The translations under genes and the position numbers were made by a program. Under the pieces are notes generated by a model. The model was not told the origin of the DNA and made no database searches. It saw nothing but the letters and a program-made list of their open reading frames with translations. Below, piece after piece: positions 1 through 8,054 of a DNA stretch of 64,000 nt (positions are counted from its first letter, which is position 1; each line of letters starts with the position of its first letter). Location: assembly GCF_000063445.1 (NCBI RefSeq), contig NC_009464.1, positions 2,108,001 through 2,172,000 of the forward strand. The letters run 5' to 3'. The DNA comes from Methanocella arvoryzae MRE50. GTDB taxonomy: Archaea; Halobacteriota; Methanocellia; Methanocellales; Methanocellaceae.

Positions 1-481
1 TGCCGAACAGCTCGTCCGGCGTCCGGCAGAGCAGCTTCTCCATGTCGGGCATGTTCTCCAGGCAGAGTTTTACCCTGTGCTCCTCCGCGTGGCGGGCCAG
101 GATCTTAAGGGCCTCGACGTTCCTCTCCCAGGCTTTATCCTTCATCTCCCTGCCAAGCGGGGACAGGATGCCCGGGTGGACGACTACCGTATCCGTGAAG
201 TCGGCCGACAGTTCCACGCATTGCCTGATCTGCCTGATCGTCTCGTTCCACAGGGGCTCATGCAGCGACGCGAGGTCAAGTTGCGAGAACGGTCCGTGGA
301 CGGTGATCCTGAGGTTAGTCGTGTTGATGATGCTCTTGATCTCCGGCAGCGTCTCCGGGGTGATCTTCTGCTTGCCCTCGCTGACGATCTCCCAGCCTTC
401 GTACCCCATGTCTTCCAGGCCCGAGGCCCAGGAGAACTGGGAGTCGACCAGCCTGTAAGCGGAGAAGCTGAGCCAGCTCAC
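1..481 (-). CDS. Sugar phosphate isomerase/epimerase-like TIM-barrel protein (3' end cut off)
   Basis: Reading the minus strand from a GTG at 479-481 gives an open frame that runs off the window start. The protein opens MSWLSFSAYRLVDSQF and contains the segments MGYEGWEIVSEGK, ITVHGPFSQLDLASLHEP, VVVHPGILSPLG and CLENMPDMEKLL. This pattern (a barrel strand with an early Glu, then VHGPF, VVHPG and LENMP) is typical of the xylose-isomerase-like / AP endonuclease family 2 TIM barrels, which bind divalent metal through His and Glu. The GTG overlaps the TGA of the upstream gene as GTGA, so the two are translationally coupled. About 160 residues are visible; the C-terminal half of the barrel is missing. 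Substrate unknown: isomerase, epimerase and endonuclease IV-like roles are all possible. Confidence 0.75.
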   Translation of the reverse strand, partial: MSWLSFSAYRLVDSQFSWASGLEDMGYEGWEIVSEGKQKITPETLPEIKSIINTTNLRITVHGPFSQLDLASLHEPLWNETIRQIRQCVELSADFTDTVVVHPGILSPLGREMKDKAWERNVEALKILARHAEEHRVKLCLENMPDMEKLLCRTPDELFG

Positions 482-1428
482 AGATCGATCTCCTGCACTG
501 GCCGGCCCTCGGCAGTCCGGGGGGCGAGCCAGTCGATGATCAGCTCGGGCTCGTCGTCGACGATGGTCACGTCGATGCCGCCAAGCGCCACCTCGTGGTC
601 CAGGAAGTTCACGTAGCCCATGAGCGCCGCCTGCTTGTTAAGCTGGAACTCGATCTCGTTGCCCTTCTTGCCTGCGTACATGGAATTACGGGCTGTGTCG
701 AGGATCTTCTGTTCCCTGAGCAGGCAGTGCAGCTCCTCCAGAGACGGAGCCCGGCCTTCCAGCCTGTCCACGTAGCCCGGCTTCTGGATAAGAGTGAGCT
801 TCGTGCCGGGGAAGATGTTCTCCACAGCCTGCCGGACCTTCTCTTCCAGCTCGGTCGGGAACAGCAGCGTCGACACCGTGGTCTCGATGCACTCCTTCCT
901 GATCACCGAGCGGATCTCGCTCTGGAACTTCTCGATCGGGTCCAGATTTACGACGGACTTCGTCGCCGCCTCTATGGCGAGGCCCATACCCCATGACAGT
1001 TCCCTCTCGTCCCGCTGCTTCAGCCACTCAGGAGTGCCCTGATCGTCCGCCCTCATTCTCTTCCGCAGCCTGTCCAGCCGCAACTCGAACGGGGCGTCGA
1101 TTTTCACCAGCGTAAAGTTGTCCCCGAAAGCCTTCCTGAACGTCTCCACCTCGGCGATCCCCCTGATGCCGTCGATGACGACGACCCGGGCGCCCAGCGC
1201 CTGGATCTTCGGAATGCAGCGCTTTGCGATGGCGTCCATGCCCTCGTCCTTGCGCAGCTGATTGGCGACCCCGCCCACGTTCTCGTCCGTCGGCGCCAGC
1301 CCCCTGTTCTTGACCTCTTCCCTGAGCACGTCTCCCATGATGATGACCGGGAGGCCCATGGACCGGGCGACATCCGAGGCCACGGACTTGCCCGCCCCCG
1401 GCATACCCACGAACGCAATGACCTTCAT
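478..1428 (-). CDS. UPF0200/UPF0201 fusion: P-loop kinase-like domain plus archaeal UPF0201 domain
   Basis: The 316-residue protein starts MKVIAFVGMPGAGKSVASDV, with a Walker A loop GMPGAGKS at residues 8-15 and dephospho-CoA-kinase-like organisation through about residue 175 (DGIRGIAEVETF, RLRKRMRADD). Residues from about 180 (CIETTVSTLLFPTELEEKV) to the end match the separate UPF0201 family, often described as RNA-binding-like. Such fusions are annotated in methanogens as UPF0200/UPF0201 proteins. The biochemical role is not established; nucleotide or nucleoside kinase activity is an inference from the P-loop. It is the upstream gene of the coupled pair with the TIM-barrel gene. The region upstream of its ATG leads straight into a palindromic repeat element. 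Confidence 0.85.
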   Translation of the reverse strand: MKVIAFVGMPGAGKSVASDVARSMGLPVIIMGDVLREEVKNRGLAPTDENVGGVANQLRKDEGMDAIAKRCIPKIQALGARVVVIDGIRGIAEVETFRKAFGDNFTLVKIDAPFELRLDRLRKRMRADDQGTPEWLKQRDERELSWGMGLAIEAATKSVVNLDPIEKFQSEIRSVIRKECIETTVSTLLFPTELEEKVRQAVENIFPGTKLTLIQKPGYVDRLEGRAPSLEELHCLLREQKILDTARNSMYAGKKGNEIEFQLNKQAALMGYVNFLDHEVALGGIDVTIVDDEPELIIDWLAPRTAEGRPVQEIDL

Positions 1429-1502
1429 GAAAATAATTCCTCTCTATATTTGCTGGAAGTCTTAACTGGTTCTAGATAATAATACTTGTGTCCTCTTAAG
1501 TT

Positions 1503-1994
1503 TCGGTGTACGCTACAGCGTGAGCTCCAGACCAGGGCGATGCGCAACAGCAATACGAACGCTGCGCTGTGCGTTCTCTGGTTGCCTGGGTGTGGTGTGA
1601 CAGCAATACGAACGCTGCGCTGTGCAAAACCTCACAGATGCCACAGATTGAAACAGAATCCACAGATTTCTAATGGATAGCACAGATGACGCTCGATTCC
1701 ACAGATAACTAAAAAATATTTTGATCGATTACTCCTATAATCGCTATCGGTAATCTAATAACATTGCGTGTTCCTTCTGTGATATCGTGTAGTAATCTGT
1801 GGATTCAGCAGAGAAATCTGTGGAATCAATCGCAATCCGTGGAATCTGTGAGGATTGGCACAGCGCAGCGTTCGTTTTGCTGTCTCGGGGGAGCCTGTGC
1901 AATCAAGTAATGCACAGCACAGCGTTCGTTTTGCTGTCTCGGGGGAGCCTGTGCAATCATGTAAGGTACAGCGCAGTGTTCGACAACATTCACG
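1503..1994. repeat. Palindromic repeat element, copy 1 (about 490 bp)
   Basis: A non-coding block filling most of the 1429-2120 gap. Its left side carries GAACGCTGCGCTGTGC twice (1557 and 1610, period 53), followed by CACAGATGCCACAGATT. The right side carries the reverse complement, with AATCTGTGAGGATTGGCACA at about 1843 and then GCACAGCGCAGCGTTCG-type units. The middle (about 1710-1770) contains an AT-rich core that is the reverse complement of the core in copies 2 and 3. The outer end GTGAATGTTGTCGAACACTG (reverse strand, about 1977-1997) matches the end of copy 3. No ORF here looks real. Confidence 0.8.
1858..1982. repeat. 54-bp tandem repeat at the right end of palindromic element 1
   Basis: Units begin at 1858, 1912 and 1966 (2.3 copies, exact period 54). 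Each starts GCACAGCGCAGCGTTCGTTT or a close variant and continues TTGCTGTCTCGGGGGAGCCT, then GTGCAATCA. The third unit is cut after 17 bases. The unit also occurs once at the right side of copy 2 (about 16857-16910). Confidence 0.8.
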
Positions 1995-2120
1995 TGCTCT
2001 GATGGGAAGGGCTGCAATAGTATTCACTCCAGGCGCCTGCCGGGAAATATTTCCGCATCTGCGGGAATAAAAACGAAAAATTTTTGTCTGTTAAGCTTTA
2101 ATTTATATCTCAGAAGGCTA

Positions 2121-2729
2121 GTGACTACCATGAGCTACGAAGAGATGATCCTGAGCACGATTAAGAAAGTATACGCCATCAGGGCGTCGATCGAGAAGCG
2201 GACTGAAGAGCATCTCGCCGGTTCGCTGCCGTTGATCGGCTATATCCTCGTGGGGCTGGCCGGGACATCCCTGTCGAAAGACCAGGTAAAGGATGTATCC
2301 GCCTTTATCACGGCCACGTGCACGACTCCCGAGCGTCTGACGGCCATGGAGACGATCTCTGCTTTCAAGGCAAAGAACCGAGTCCATCGCCCTATCATGG
2401 TCTGGCTTTCGTACGTCAGCCTTTTCCTGCCTCTGGTGCTGGTGGTCGCAGCCGAGGCGTACATGTACTTACAGGGCATGCTCACCGAGGTCACCTACGT
2501 CGCCGTAGCCCTGCTGCTTGTCCTCCTGGCGCTATTTGCCGGGCTGGCGCTCTTCTCGGTGCTGAGCTACAATCCTGAGTACCGGCGGGATACGATCGAG
2601 CACAAGCTGTGGAAGCTCATGAACGCAGAATGCCAGAAGAGGAAGAAAATGCACATGCGCGCCCAGAAGAAGATGGGGCAGACTCCGCTGCCGGCAGAGG
2701 CCGCTCCAGCTGTGGCGAATAATAAATAA
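2121..2729 (+). CDS. Conserved hypothetical membrane protein, two TM segments
   Basis: The 202-residue protein has a soluble N-terminal part (1-90), two hydrophobic segments at about 93-113 and 122-148, and a basic C-terminal tail rich in Lys/Arg/Met (KKRKKMHMRAQKKMG type composition) ending in an Ala/Pro-rich stretch. The start is a GTG at 2121 behind AGAAGG; an ATG three codons later (2130) is an alternative. I do not recognise the family. The topology suggests both termini in the cytoplasm with a charged C-tail. It converges on nrdG, six bases apart. Confidence 0.7.
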   Translation: MTTMSYEEMILSTIKKVYAIRASIEKRTEEHLAGSLPLIGYILVGLAGTSLSKDQVKDVSAFITATCTTPERLTAMETISAFKAKNRVHRPIMVWLSYVSLFLPLVLVVAAEAYMYLQGMLTEVTYVAVALLLVLLALFAGLALFSVLSYNPEYRRDTIEHKLWKLMNAECQKRKKMHMRAQKKMGQTPLPAEAAPAVANNK

Positions 2730-2735
2730 ACATAA

Positions 2736-3524
2736 TCAGCTTCTCTGGGAGACGATCTCGTCCCCCATCTCTCTCGTTCTTACTTTTACGGCCTTTATCC
2801 GCTCGCTCTTCACTGATCTGGCCAGCTCCGAAAGCTCATTTCTCGGTATGGCGACAAGCTTCCTGACGCTCTCGTCCATGGCGATCTCCGGCCTTCCCTG
2901 CTGTATCACGTAAGCGTCGCAGGCGAGCTCAGCGGCGATGGCACCGATCTCCTCCGGGGTATCTGAAAAGCCGGTGAAAACGGTGGTCCGGACCTCATAA
3001 TATGCGAGTTTACCCTCCGAGCGGAGCCTGTTGCAGAGCCGGACCGAGCCGTACACTGAGTCAGACGTCTCTTTCCTGCCCGGGACTCCCACCGCATGCA
3101 GGTACTTCTCAGGCACCGGGGGCGCTTTGACGTCCAGCAGCACCGCGTCCAGCAGGCTTTCTTCGACGAGCTTCCCGATCCTCTCCGGGTAGGCGCCGTT
3201 CGTCTGCGCGCCCACCAGCAGCCCGAGGCCCTTCGCATGTGCTGCAATCGTCTTGAAGGCGGCGAACTGCATTAGCGGCTCCCCACCAGAGAACACCACG
3301 CCGTCGATGAAATTCCTTGCCTTGTCGATCTCGGCGATGACTCTCTCCGTGTCTGTCGGCTCTCCAGAATCCGGCTCCAGGAACTGCGGGTTAGCGCAGT
3401 ACGGGCACCGGAACGGGCAGCCTCTGAAAAATACGGTGAGCACTACCTTGCCCGGCCAGTCCAGCGTGGAAGTGGGGATGATGTCCCCGAGATAGACCTG
3501 CATAGATAGTACTATCAAGGACAT
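2736..3524 (-). CDS. nrdG: Anaerobic ribonucleoside-triphosphate reductase activating protein (radical SAM)
   Basis: The 262-residue protein has the radical SAM cysteine cluster at residues 36-43 (RGCPFRCPYC, a CxxxCxxC), preceded by the family-typical STLDWPGKVVLTVFF. GVVFSGGEPLMQ follows as the SAM-binding GGE motif. It would use a [4Fe-4S] cluster and SAM to generate the glycyl radical on NrdD. It lies 64 bases downstream of nrdD on the same strand, so the two form an operon. Two starts are possible: the ATG at 3524, or the ATG at 3503 (MQVYLGDIIP), which fits the usual family start better. It is longer than the compact E. coli NrdG and belongs to the longer archaeal/anaerobe type. Confidence 0.9.
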   Translation of the reverse strand: MSLIVLSMQVYLGDIIPTSTLDWPGKVVLTVFFRGCPFRCPYCANPQFLEPDSGEPTDTERVIAEIDKARNFIDGVVFSGGEPLMQFAAFKTIAAHAKGLGLLVGAQTNGAYPERIGKLVEESLLDAVLLDVKAPPVPEKYLHAVGVPGRKETSDSVYGSVRLCNRLRSEGKLAYYEVRTTVFTGFSDTPEEIGAIAAELACDAYVIQQGRPEIAMDESVRKLVAIPRNELSELARSVKSERIKAVKVRTREMGDEIVSQRS

Positions 3525-3588
3525 AATTTGGCATATAGCTGTTGCATGAAGAAAAGAAGAAAAAAGAAGTGAGCCGTTTTTAAGCGCT

Positions 3589-5931
3589 TCAGTTTATACA
3601 GTATCTCTTCCTGTCCCGGAGCTCTGCAATCTTCGCATCATTCCAGCCGCCCGCGCTGTCGCCGCTGCCGATGCGCTGGCAGTACCCGGTGATCCTGGAG
3701 TAGTATTCCAGGTCTTTGCCGTTCGCATTGCAGTTCGGGCAGCTGTTGAGCAGGCCGCCGGCGACGGTGCCGCATTTCCGGCAGGTGGTCAGATCTCTCG
3801 TATAGTCGAAGAGGCCCATGCTGGTGTTGCGGCACAGCTTTTCGGTCAGGCTCATGAGGCCTGCCGGGTCAGGGGTGCCTTCGCCGAGGAACAGGTGGGT
3901 GATGTGGCCGCCGTTACAGACCGGGTGGAACTTGCCTTCCATTTTTGCCCTGTCGAAGAGCGAGATGTCTGCGTCGACTGGCATGTGGGAACTGTTGGTA
4001 TAGTATACTCCGCCCGTGTTCCTGTCGCCGTGGACGAGGGCCCTGGCGCCGAACGCCTTCATGTCCAGCCTTGCGAACCTGCCTGCCGTCGACTCGGCCG
4101 GCGTCTGGGTGAGCGTCCATCTCCAGCCTGTGATGTCCGACAGGGAGTCAGCCCAGTCCCTCATGTACCGGATCACGTCCATACCGAAGTCGTAGGCGTC
4201 CTGCGACTCGTGCAGCATGCTGCCGGTATGTGCCTGCACTAATTCGTTCAGGCCGACGAAGCCGACTGTGTGGGTCAGGTCTTCGAAGCGGTAGTAGTCC
4301 TCTCCGTGCCTGCCCTTCTGGGTGAGGAACGGCAGGATCTGGTTCTCGTACAGCCTCTTCTTAACCAGATCGTGCTTGATCTCGAGGGCTTCCCTGATGA
4401 GGTCCAGCCTGCTGTCCAGGATCTCGAAAATCTTGCCGTCGTTGCCGTTTGCCTCCAGGGCGATGCGGGGCAGGTTGACGGTGTTATAATGAATGTTGCC
4501 CGTTCTCATGGTGGACATGCCCGGGTTTTCGTAGCCCTGCTTGTCCGCCCAGTCGCCGCTGAGGCGGGTCCTGCAGCCCATGCTGTTGACCGCATCGTGC
4601 TGCCAGTCCGGGAGCATGTTGAGGATGTAGGGCGTGCCGTACTTGGAGAAGAGCTGGTGGACCTTGAACAGGAGTTCCTTCTGCTGTGGGTCCTTGAACG
4701 CCGAGTCTCTGGTCTTGACGATGACGTTGGGGAACAGGTGGGGCTTGCCCAGTGCGTCCCCGTCGATGAAGACGTCCAGCAGGGCGTCGGTGAATGTATA
4801 GAGCTCATCCTGGTAGTCCTTGTAGGTGCCCATGACCTTGCCTTTCGGGCCGATGGCGGGCTTGTCCGCGAGGTACTTCGGGATGGTCAGCTCGATGTCG
4901 ACGTTGGAGAAGACCACCTGGCCGCCTCTGGCCACGTACTGCATGTTCATCTCGTAGACGAAGGCCTGCGCGACCTGCTTGACCTCCTCTCTGGACATGC
5001 CAGTGAAGAAGGGGGCCATGAATATGTTGAAATTGTCCAGCGACTGGCCGCCGGCCATGTTGGTCTGGGACGAGGCCAGGATCTTGGCCGCGTGCAGAGC
5101 CGCCACCATGGCGTGCTTCGGGGGCGCCGCGACCGATGTGTGCTTGCCGGTGCCGTCCACCCTCAGGCCGTTCTCGAAGAACCAGCTGAGGTCGTGCTGC
5201 AGGCAGTTGGGGCGCACGGCGAAGTAGTCGGCGTCGTGAATGTGAATATCGCCCCTCATGTGGGCGTCGGCGATGTGCTTGGGCAGGACCTGGACCAGTA
5301 AATATTCTCTCAGGATCTGGTCGCCCGCGAACTTGTGGATAGTCTCCGGGTTGTGGTGCAGGTTGGCGTTCTCCTTGCTCCCCTGCTCTATCAGGTGAGT
5401 GACGTCGTGGACCGGCATGCCCAGCCTCGTGTACTTAGAGCGGGCCTCTTCCAGGCCTTCTTCCAGCAGCTGGACGGTGACGATCTCACGGATCAGGGGC
5501 GCGGACAGGTAGTTGACCTTGAGCTTCCGCAGCTTGGCCTCGACTTCCTTGGCCACGTGCATGGCCGACTCCTGCGTAATGCCGGTCTCCTTGACCAGGG
5601 AGTTCTCGATCATCTTGTAGTCGAAGGGCTCCAGCGTGCCCCTGGACGTCCTGACGTACATCTCGTGGGACTGCTTGTACCGCAGGGCGGCGTCCGGGCT
5701 CTTCTGGTCGATGATGTTGAGCAGGATGGTGCGCAGCGCCTTCGTGGTGATGCCGTCGTGGACCCTGTACTGCAGATCGTCCACTATGTCACACGCAAGC
5801 CTGTAGTCCACGCCTGACTTGATCAGGCTTACCACGACTTTGTTGGCGTCGAATAGCTCGACGCGGTTATCAGACTTGACTATGTAAAGATTCCCATCCC
5901 CTGCGGGCCTGTTATAATTCAGAGAAGCCAT
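3589..5931 (-). CDS. nrdD: Anaerobic ribonucleoside-triphosphate reductase, class III
   Basis: The 780-residue protein reduces ribonucleotides to deoxyribonucleotides without oxygen. An ATP-cone regulatory domain is at the N-terminus (about 15-105: VELFDANKVVVSLIKSG). A ten-stranded barrel core follows. The C-terminus has a zinc site with Cys717, Cys720, Cys731 and Cys734, and a glycyl-radical segment RITGYCQRIG with the radical Gly at about 749. All elements needed for activity are present. The start ATG at 5931 is preceded by a 400-base gap with a palindrome at 5967-5992 that may be its operator. The activase gene nrdG follows on the same strand. Confidence 0.95.
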   Translation of the reverse strand: MASLNYNRPAGDGNLYIVKSDNRVELFDANKVVVSLIKSGVDYRLACDIVDDLQYRVHDGITTKALRTILLNIIDQKSPDAALRYKQSHEMYVRTSRGTLEPFDYKMIENSLVKETGITQESAMHVAKEVEAKLRKLKVNYLSAPLIREIVTVQLLEEGLEEARSKYTRLGMPVHDVTHLIEQGSKENANLHHNPETIHKFAGDQILREYLLVQVLPKHIADAHMRGDIHIHDADYFAVRPNCLQHDLSWFFENGLRVDGTGKHTSVAAPPKHAMVAALHAAKILASSQTNMAGGQSLDNFNIFMAPFFTGMSREEVKQVAQAFVYEMNMQYVARGGQVVFSNVDIELTIPKYLADKPAIGPKGKVMGTYKDYQDELYTFTDALLDVFIDGDALGKPHLFPNVIVKTRDSAFKDPQQKELLFKVHQLFSKYGTPYILNMLPDWQHDAVNSMGCRTRLSGDWADKQGYENPGMSTMRTGNIHYNTVNLPRIALEANGNDGKIFEILDSRLDLIREALEIKHDLVKKRLYENQILPFLTQKGRHGEDYYRFEDLTHTVGFVGLNELVQAHTGSMLHESQDAYDFGMDVIRYMRDWADSLSDITGWRWTLTQTPAESTAGRFARLDMKAFGARALVHGDRNTGGVYYTNSSHMPVDADISLFDRAKMEGKFHPVCNGGHITHLFLGEGTPDPAGLMSLTEKLCRNTSMGLFDYTRDLTTCRKCGTVAGGLLNSCPNCNANGKDLEYYSRITGYCQRIGSGDSAGGWNDAKIAELRDRKRYCIN

Positions 5932-5966
5932 CCGCCGATCACCCTGTTAAAGTAATTAATTAACGA

Positions 5967-5992
5967 ATCATGCAACCTGGCAGTCGCATGAT
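5967..5992 (-). promoter_or_regulatory. Palindrome in the nrdD promoter; content of the 5932-6340 gap
   Basis: ATCATGC (5967-5973) and GCATGAT (5986-5992) form a perfect inverted repeat with 12 bases between the arms. It lies 36-61 bases upstream of the nrdD ATG. A TATA-like AAAGTATTTA (minus strand, about 6013-6023) is about 25-30 bases further upstream, so the palindrome would cover the transcription start, a usual place for archaeal repressors. The remainder of the gap is AT-rich with no ORF; it must also hold the promoter of the gene at 6341. Confidence 0.45.
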
Positions 5993-6340
5993 ATCCAACC
6001 ATCTGAAACGTATCTGCTAAATACTTTTCAGGTAGCGCATTAAACTTCATTCTCCTTTAGGGTTATAAGGGTTGTGCGTTCCAAATTCTCTCACTAATAT
6101 ATATCATCTTGTATGTATTCATGGTGGTATATATACTCGGGCCGTTTTATTGCTTGCCCGGCAAAAATACGTGTAAATAGCGGCTGTCACGCGATGTATT
6201 GTGCAAGGGACTGGTACTGCTGAGGCATCACTTAAGTCCATGTATGCGATAATTATCATATCATGATGGCATTATTATTTAAAATCGGGTGTAAATAAGT
6301 AAACGGAACTGAATTTATATTCTATTCATGGAGCAGGCGC

Positions 6341-7063
6341 ATGGATACCAGACTCATCGACAGCGAAACTTTTAAGATGTTGAAGTCTATCGGCCTCCCC
6401 GGGCGCGATCAGTCCAATCCCTATGTAGTGCTGAGCGTCAGGGGAGACGGGGTGAGGGCGCCCGAGTCGTGGACCGCGACCGTATACCGCAATAAGAAGG
6501 GACAGCTAAAGCTGGTCACTTCCGACGATTCCGTGCTCAGGAAGCTGCTGCCCGTCGAACAAAAGCCCGTTATCCAGGTGGACGACTCCGGCTGGGGATT
6601 CCCGCTGGGCGGAGTCATGATCGGCGCCACAGACGGTACCAGAGTGGAAACCGGGCTGATAGACACTAAATTTTTCCAGGGTGAGCTGTTTAAAACGCAC
6701 GCCTACCTATCCGAGGCTGCTCGCATCACCCTCGGGCTCGTGAAAGACCTGGGCGGCCGCCCGGGCGAAACCCGGGTGGAAATCTGCTCCGGCTACGTCA
6801 ACTCCCGATCAAAGGACCTTCTTGAGCGAGAAGGCTACGACGTAAAGGTGACCGAGATCACCGGGCTGCTGCAGGACCAGCTCGAAAAGCGGTACAAAGA
6901 GTATGTCAAATCCCTCGGCTACCCGGCCTACTACGACCCCAAGGAGACCCGCAGCCCCGCCATGGCGTTCAAAGAGGTCATCAAATGGATCGACGAGGAC
7001 CCCGAGAACAGGATGAAGATCGCCAAGACGGGGTGGAAGTATTTCCGCAGCAAAAGAACGTGA
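6341..7063 (+). CDS. Conserved hypothetical protein, 240 aa
   Basis: A soluble, mixed alpha/beta protein without a signal peptide or membrane segment. Notable segments are GWGFPLGGVMIGATDGTRVE (about 82-101), VEICSGYVNSRSKDLLEREG (about 148-167), TEITGLLQDQLEKRY and a basic C-terminus. The first half contains glycine-rich strands. The second looks like a Rossmann-type strand-helix pair followed by helices. I cannot assign a family or function. It is convergent with the RuvC-fold gene 17 bases away, which says little about its role. Codon use and GC content look like those of its neighbours, so it is probably a resident gene. Confidence 0.7.
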   Translation: MDTRLIDSETFKMLKSIGLPGRDQSNPYVVLSVRGDGVRAPESWTATVYRNKKGQLKLVTSDDSVLRKLLPVEQKPVIQVDDSGWGFPLGGVMIGATDGTRVETGLIDTKFFQGELFKTHAYLSEAARITLGLVKDLGGRPGETRVEICSGYVNSRSKDLLEREGYDVKVTEITGLLQDQLEKRYKEYVKSLGYPAYYDPKETRSPAMAFKEVIKWIDEDPENRMKIAKTGWKYFRSKRT

Positions 7064-7080
7064 CGATCAGCGCCTGGCTG

Positions 7081-7869
7081 TCACCGTTCGCCGTTCCCGT
7101 TCTCGCTACCATTCCCTACATTCTTTTTGTGCATCGCGATGGCCTCGTCGATGGTGATCTCGCCTCTGGCTACCTGTCTGGCTAAATAGCGGGGTATTGT
7201 GGCTCTGCCCGAGGACATGGAGCGGCTGGCTTCCTGTATCACCCGAATCTCGCCCTTGGAGGGCTCGACTTCCCGCTTCCCGACCGGGACGCCTTTGATG
7301 CGGGCGATGTTTATGGCGGCGATGATGTCCCTTAAAGTGTGAGTGTGCACGTCCCGGCCTATGTGCGGCGTCGTCCCGCTCTCATCCACCATCTCCACTC
7401 TGAGGCCTGCCTGAAGCAGGCTGTTGGTGATCTGGGTGGTGACGAGCCTGGCGCCGTGGCCGATTCTTACTAAAACAGAGTTCGGCCGGTAGTCGCGGAT
7501 GATCTTCCTGATCAGCGGCTCGACTTCGGTGACGCTGACCTGGTGCACGGCTACCACGATGTCGCCGGTGAGGACTGCGATGCCCGGCCGCCTGCCCGGG
7601 TCTATGCCGATGATCATCTCTTCGACAGGCCCGTAGCCTTTTTCCGCATAGATGGCCCGGCTGACCGTGGACACGGGATCGTCGTAAATAATAGTATGTT
7701 CCCCTTCCCAGGCGACCGTGTCGGCCTCCTCGGCGGTCGTGATGACGACCTTCACGCTGGGTGGAATGGCCTCGTGCAGCCGGAGCGTGACAAATTGTAC
7801 CTTCCTGTTTTTCAGCTCGGCTACCATTTTTTCGTAGACCGCGAAATCAGAAGTGACGAGCGCGATTAT
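7081..7869 (-). CDS. RNase H/RuvC-fold protein of unknown function, probable ATA start
   Basis: The core IIGIDPGRRPGIAVLTGD (71-88, counted from the ATG at 7827) is the first strand and turn of an RNase H-like/RuvC fold with the catalytic-type Asp; SVLVRIGHGARLVTTQI and VDESGTTP follow. A standard ATG occurs at 7827 (MVAELKNRKV). However, the frame continues upstream as IIALVTSDFAVYEK, which completes a clear strand-helix unit. In front of it is a perfect GGAGGT (7876-7881) six bases before an ATA at 7867-7869. I therefore extend the gene to 7869. No ATG, GTG or TTG exists between the upstream stop and 7827 in this frame. It is divergent from radB, which may hint at a role in DNA metabolism. 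Confidence 0.7.
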   Translation of the reverse strand: MIALVTSDFAVYEKMVAELKNRKVQFVTLRLHEAIPPSVKVVITTAEEADTVAWEGEHTIIYDDPVSTVSRAIYAEKGYGPVEEMIIGIDPGRRPGIAVLTGDIVVAVHQVSVTEVEPLIRKIIRDYRPNSVLVRIGHGARLVTTQITNSLLQAGLRVEMVDESGTTPHIGRDVHTHTLRDIIAAINIARIKGVPVGKREVEPSKGEIRVIQEASRSMSSGRATIPRYLARQVARGEITIDEAIAMHKKNVGNGSENGNGER

Positions 7870-8013
7870 GCGATTACCTCCGCAGCCCTGCCAGCGCAGA
7901 GTTGCTCACAGGTGTAAATGCGCGCTCATGTGATGTATATTTATCCGCCCATATCTGCCCGCCGCGGCCGAAATCGGGCCATCTCTGCACTCTGTGCTGC
8001 AGGCACCCACAAC

Positions 8014-8025
8014 GATATAAATAAG
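8014..8025 (+). promoter_or_regulatory. TATA box of radB
   Basis: GATATAAATAAG lies about 30-40 bases before the radB ATG (8055). With archaeal spacing of about 25 bases, transcription would start within roughly ten bases of the start codon, giving a very short leader or a leaderless mRNA. Confidence 0.5.
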
Positions 8026-8054
8026 CAGGGAGCATTGATCTCCGGTATAGCGCG

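Noticed and set aside
1858-1982. Possible CRISPR-like array
   Set aside because: The 54-base unit is repeated head to tail with no unique spacers, and it occurs at the end of a larger palindrome. No cas genes are present.
4270-5301. 343-codon open frame antisense to nrdD
   Set aside because: The nrdD frame has full catalytic motifs; the antisense product has only shadow composition (Val/Asp/Gly-rich) without domains.
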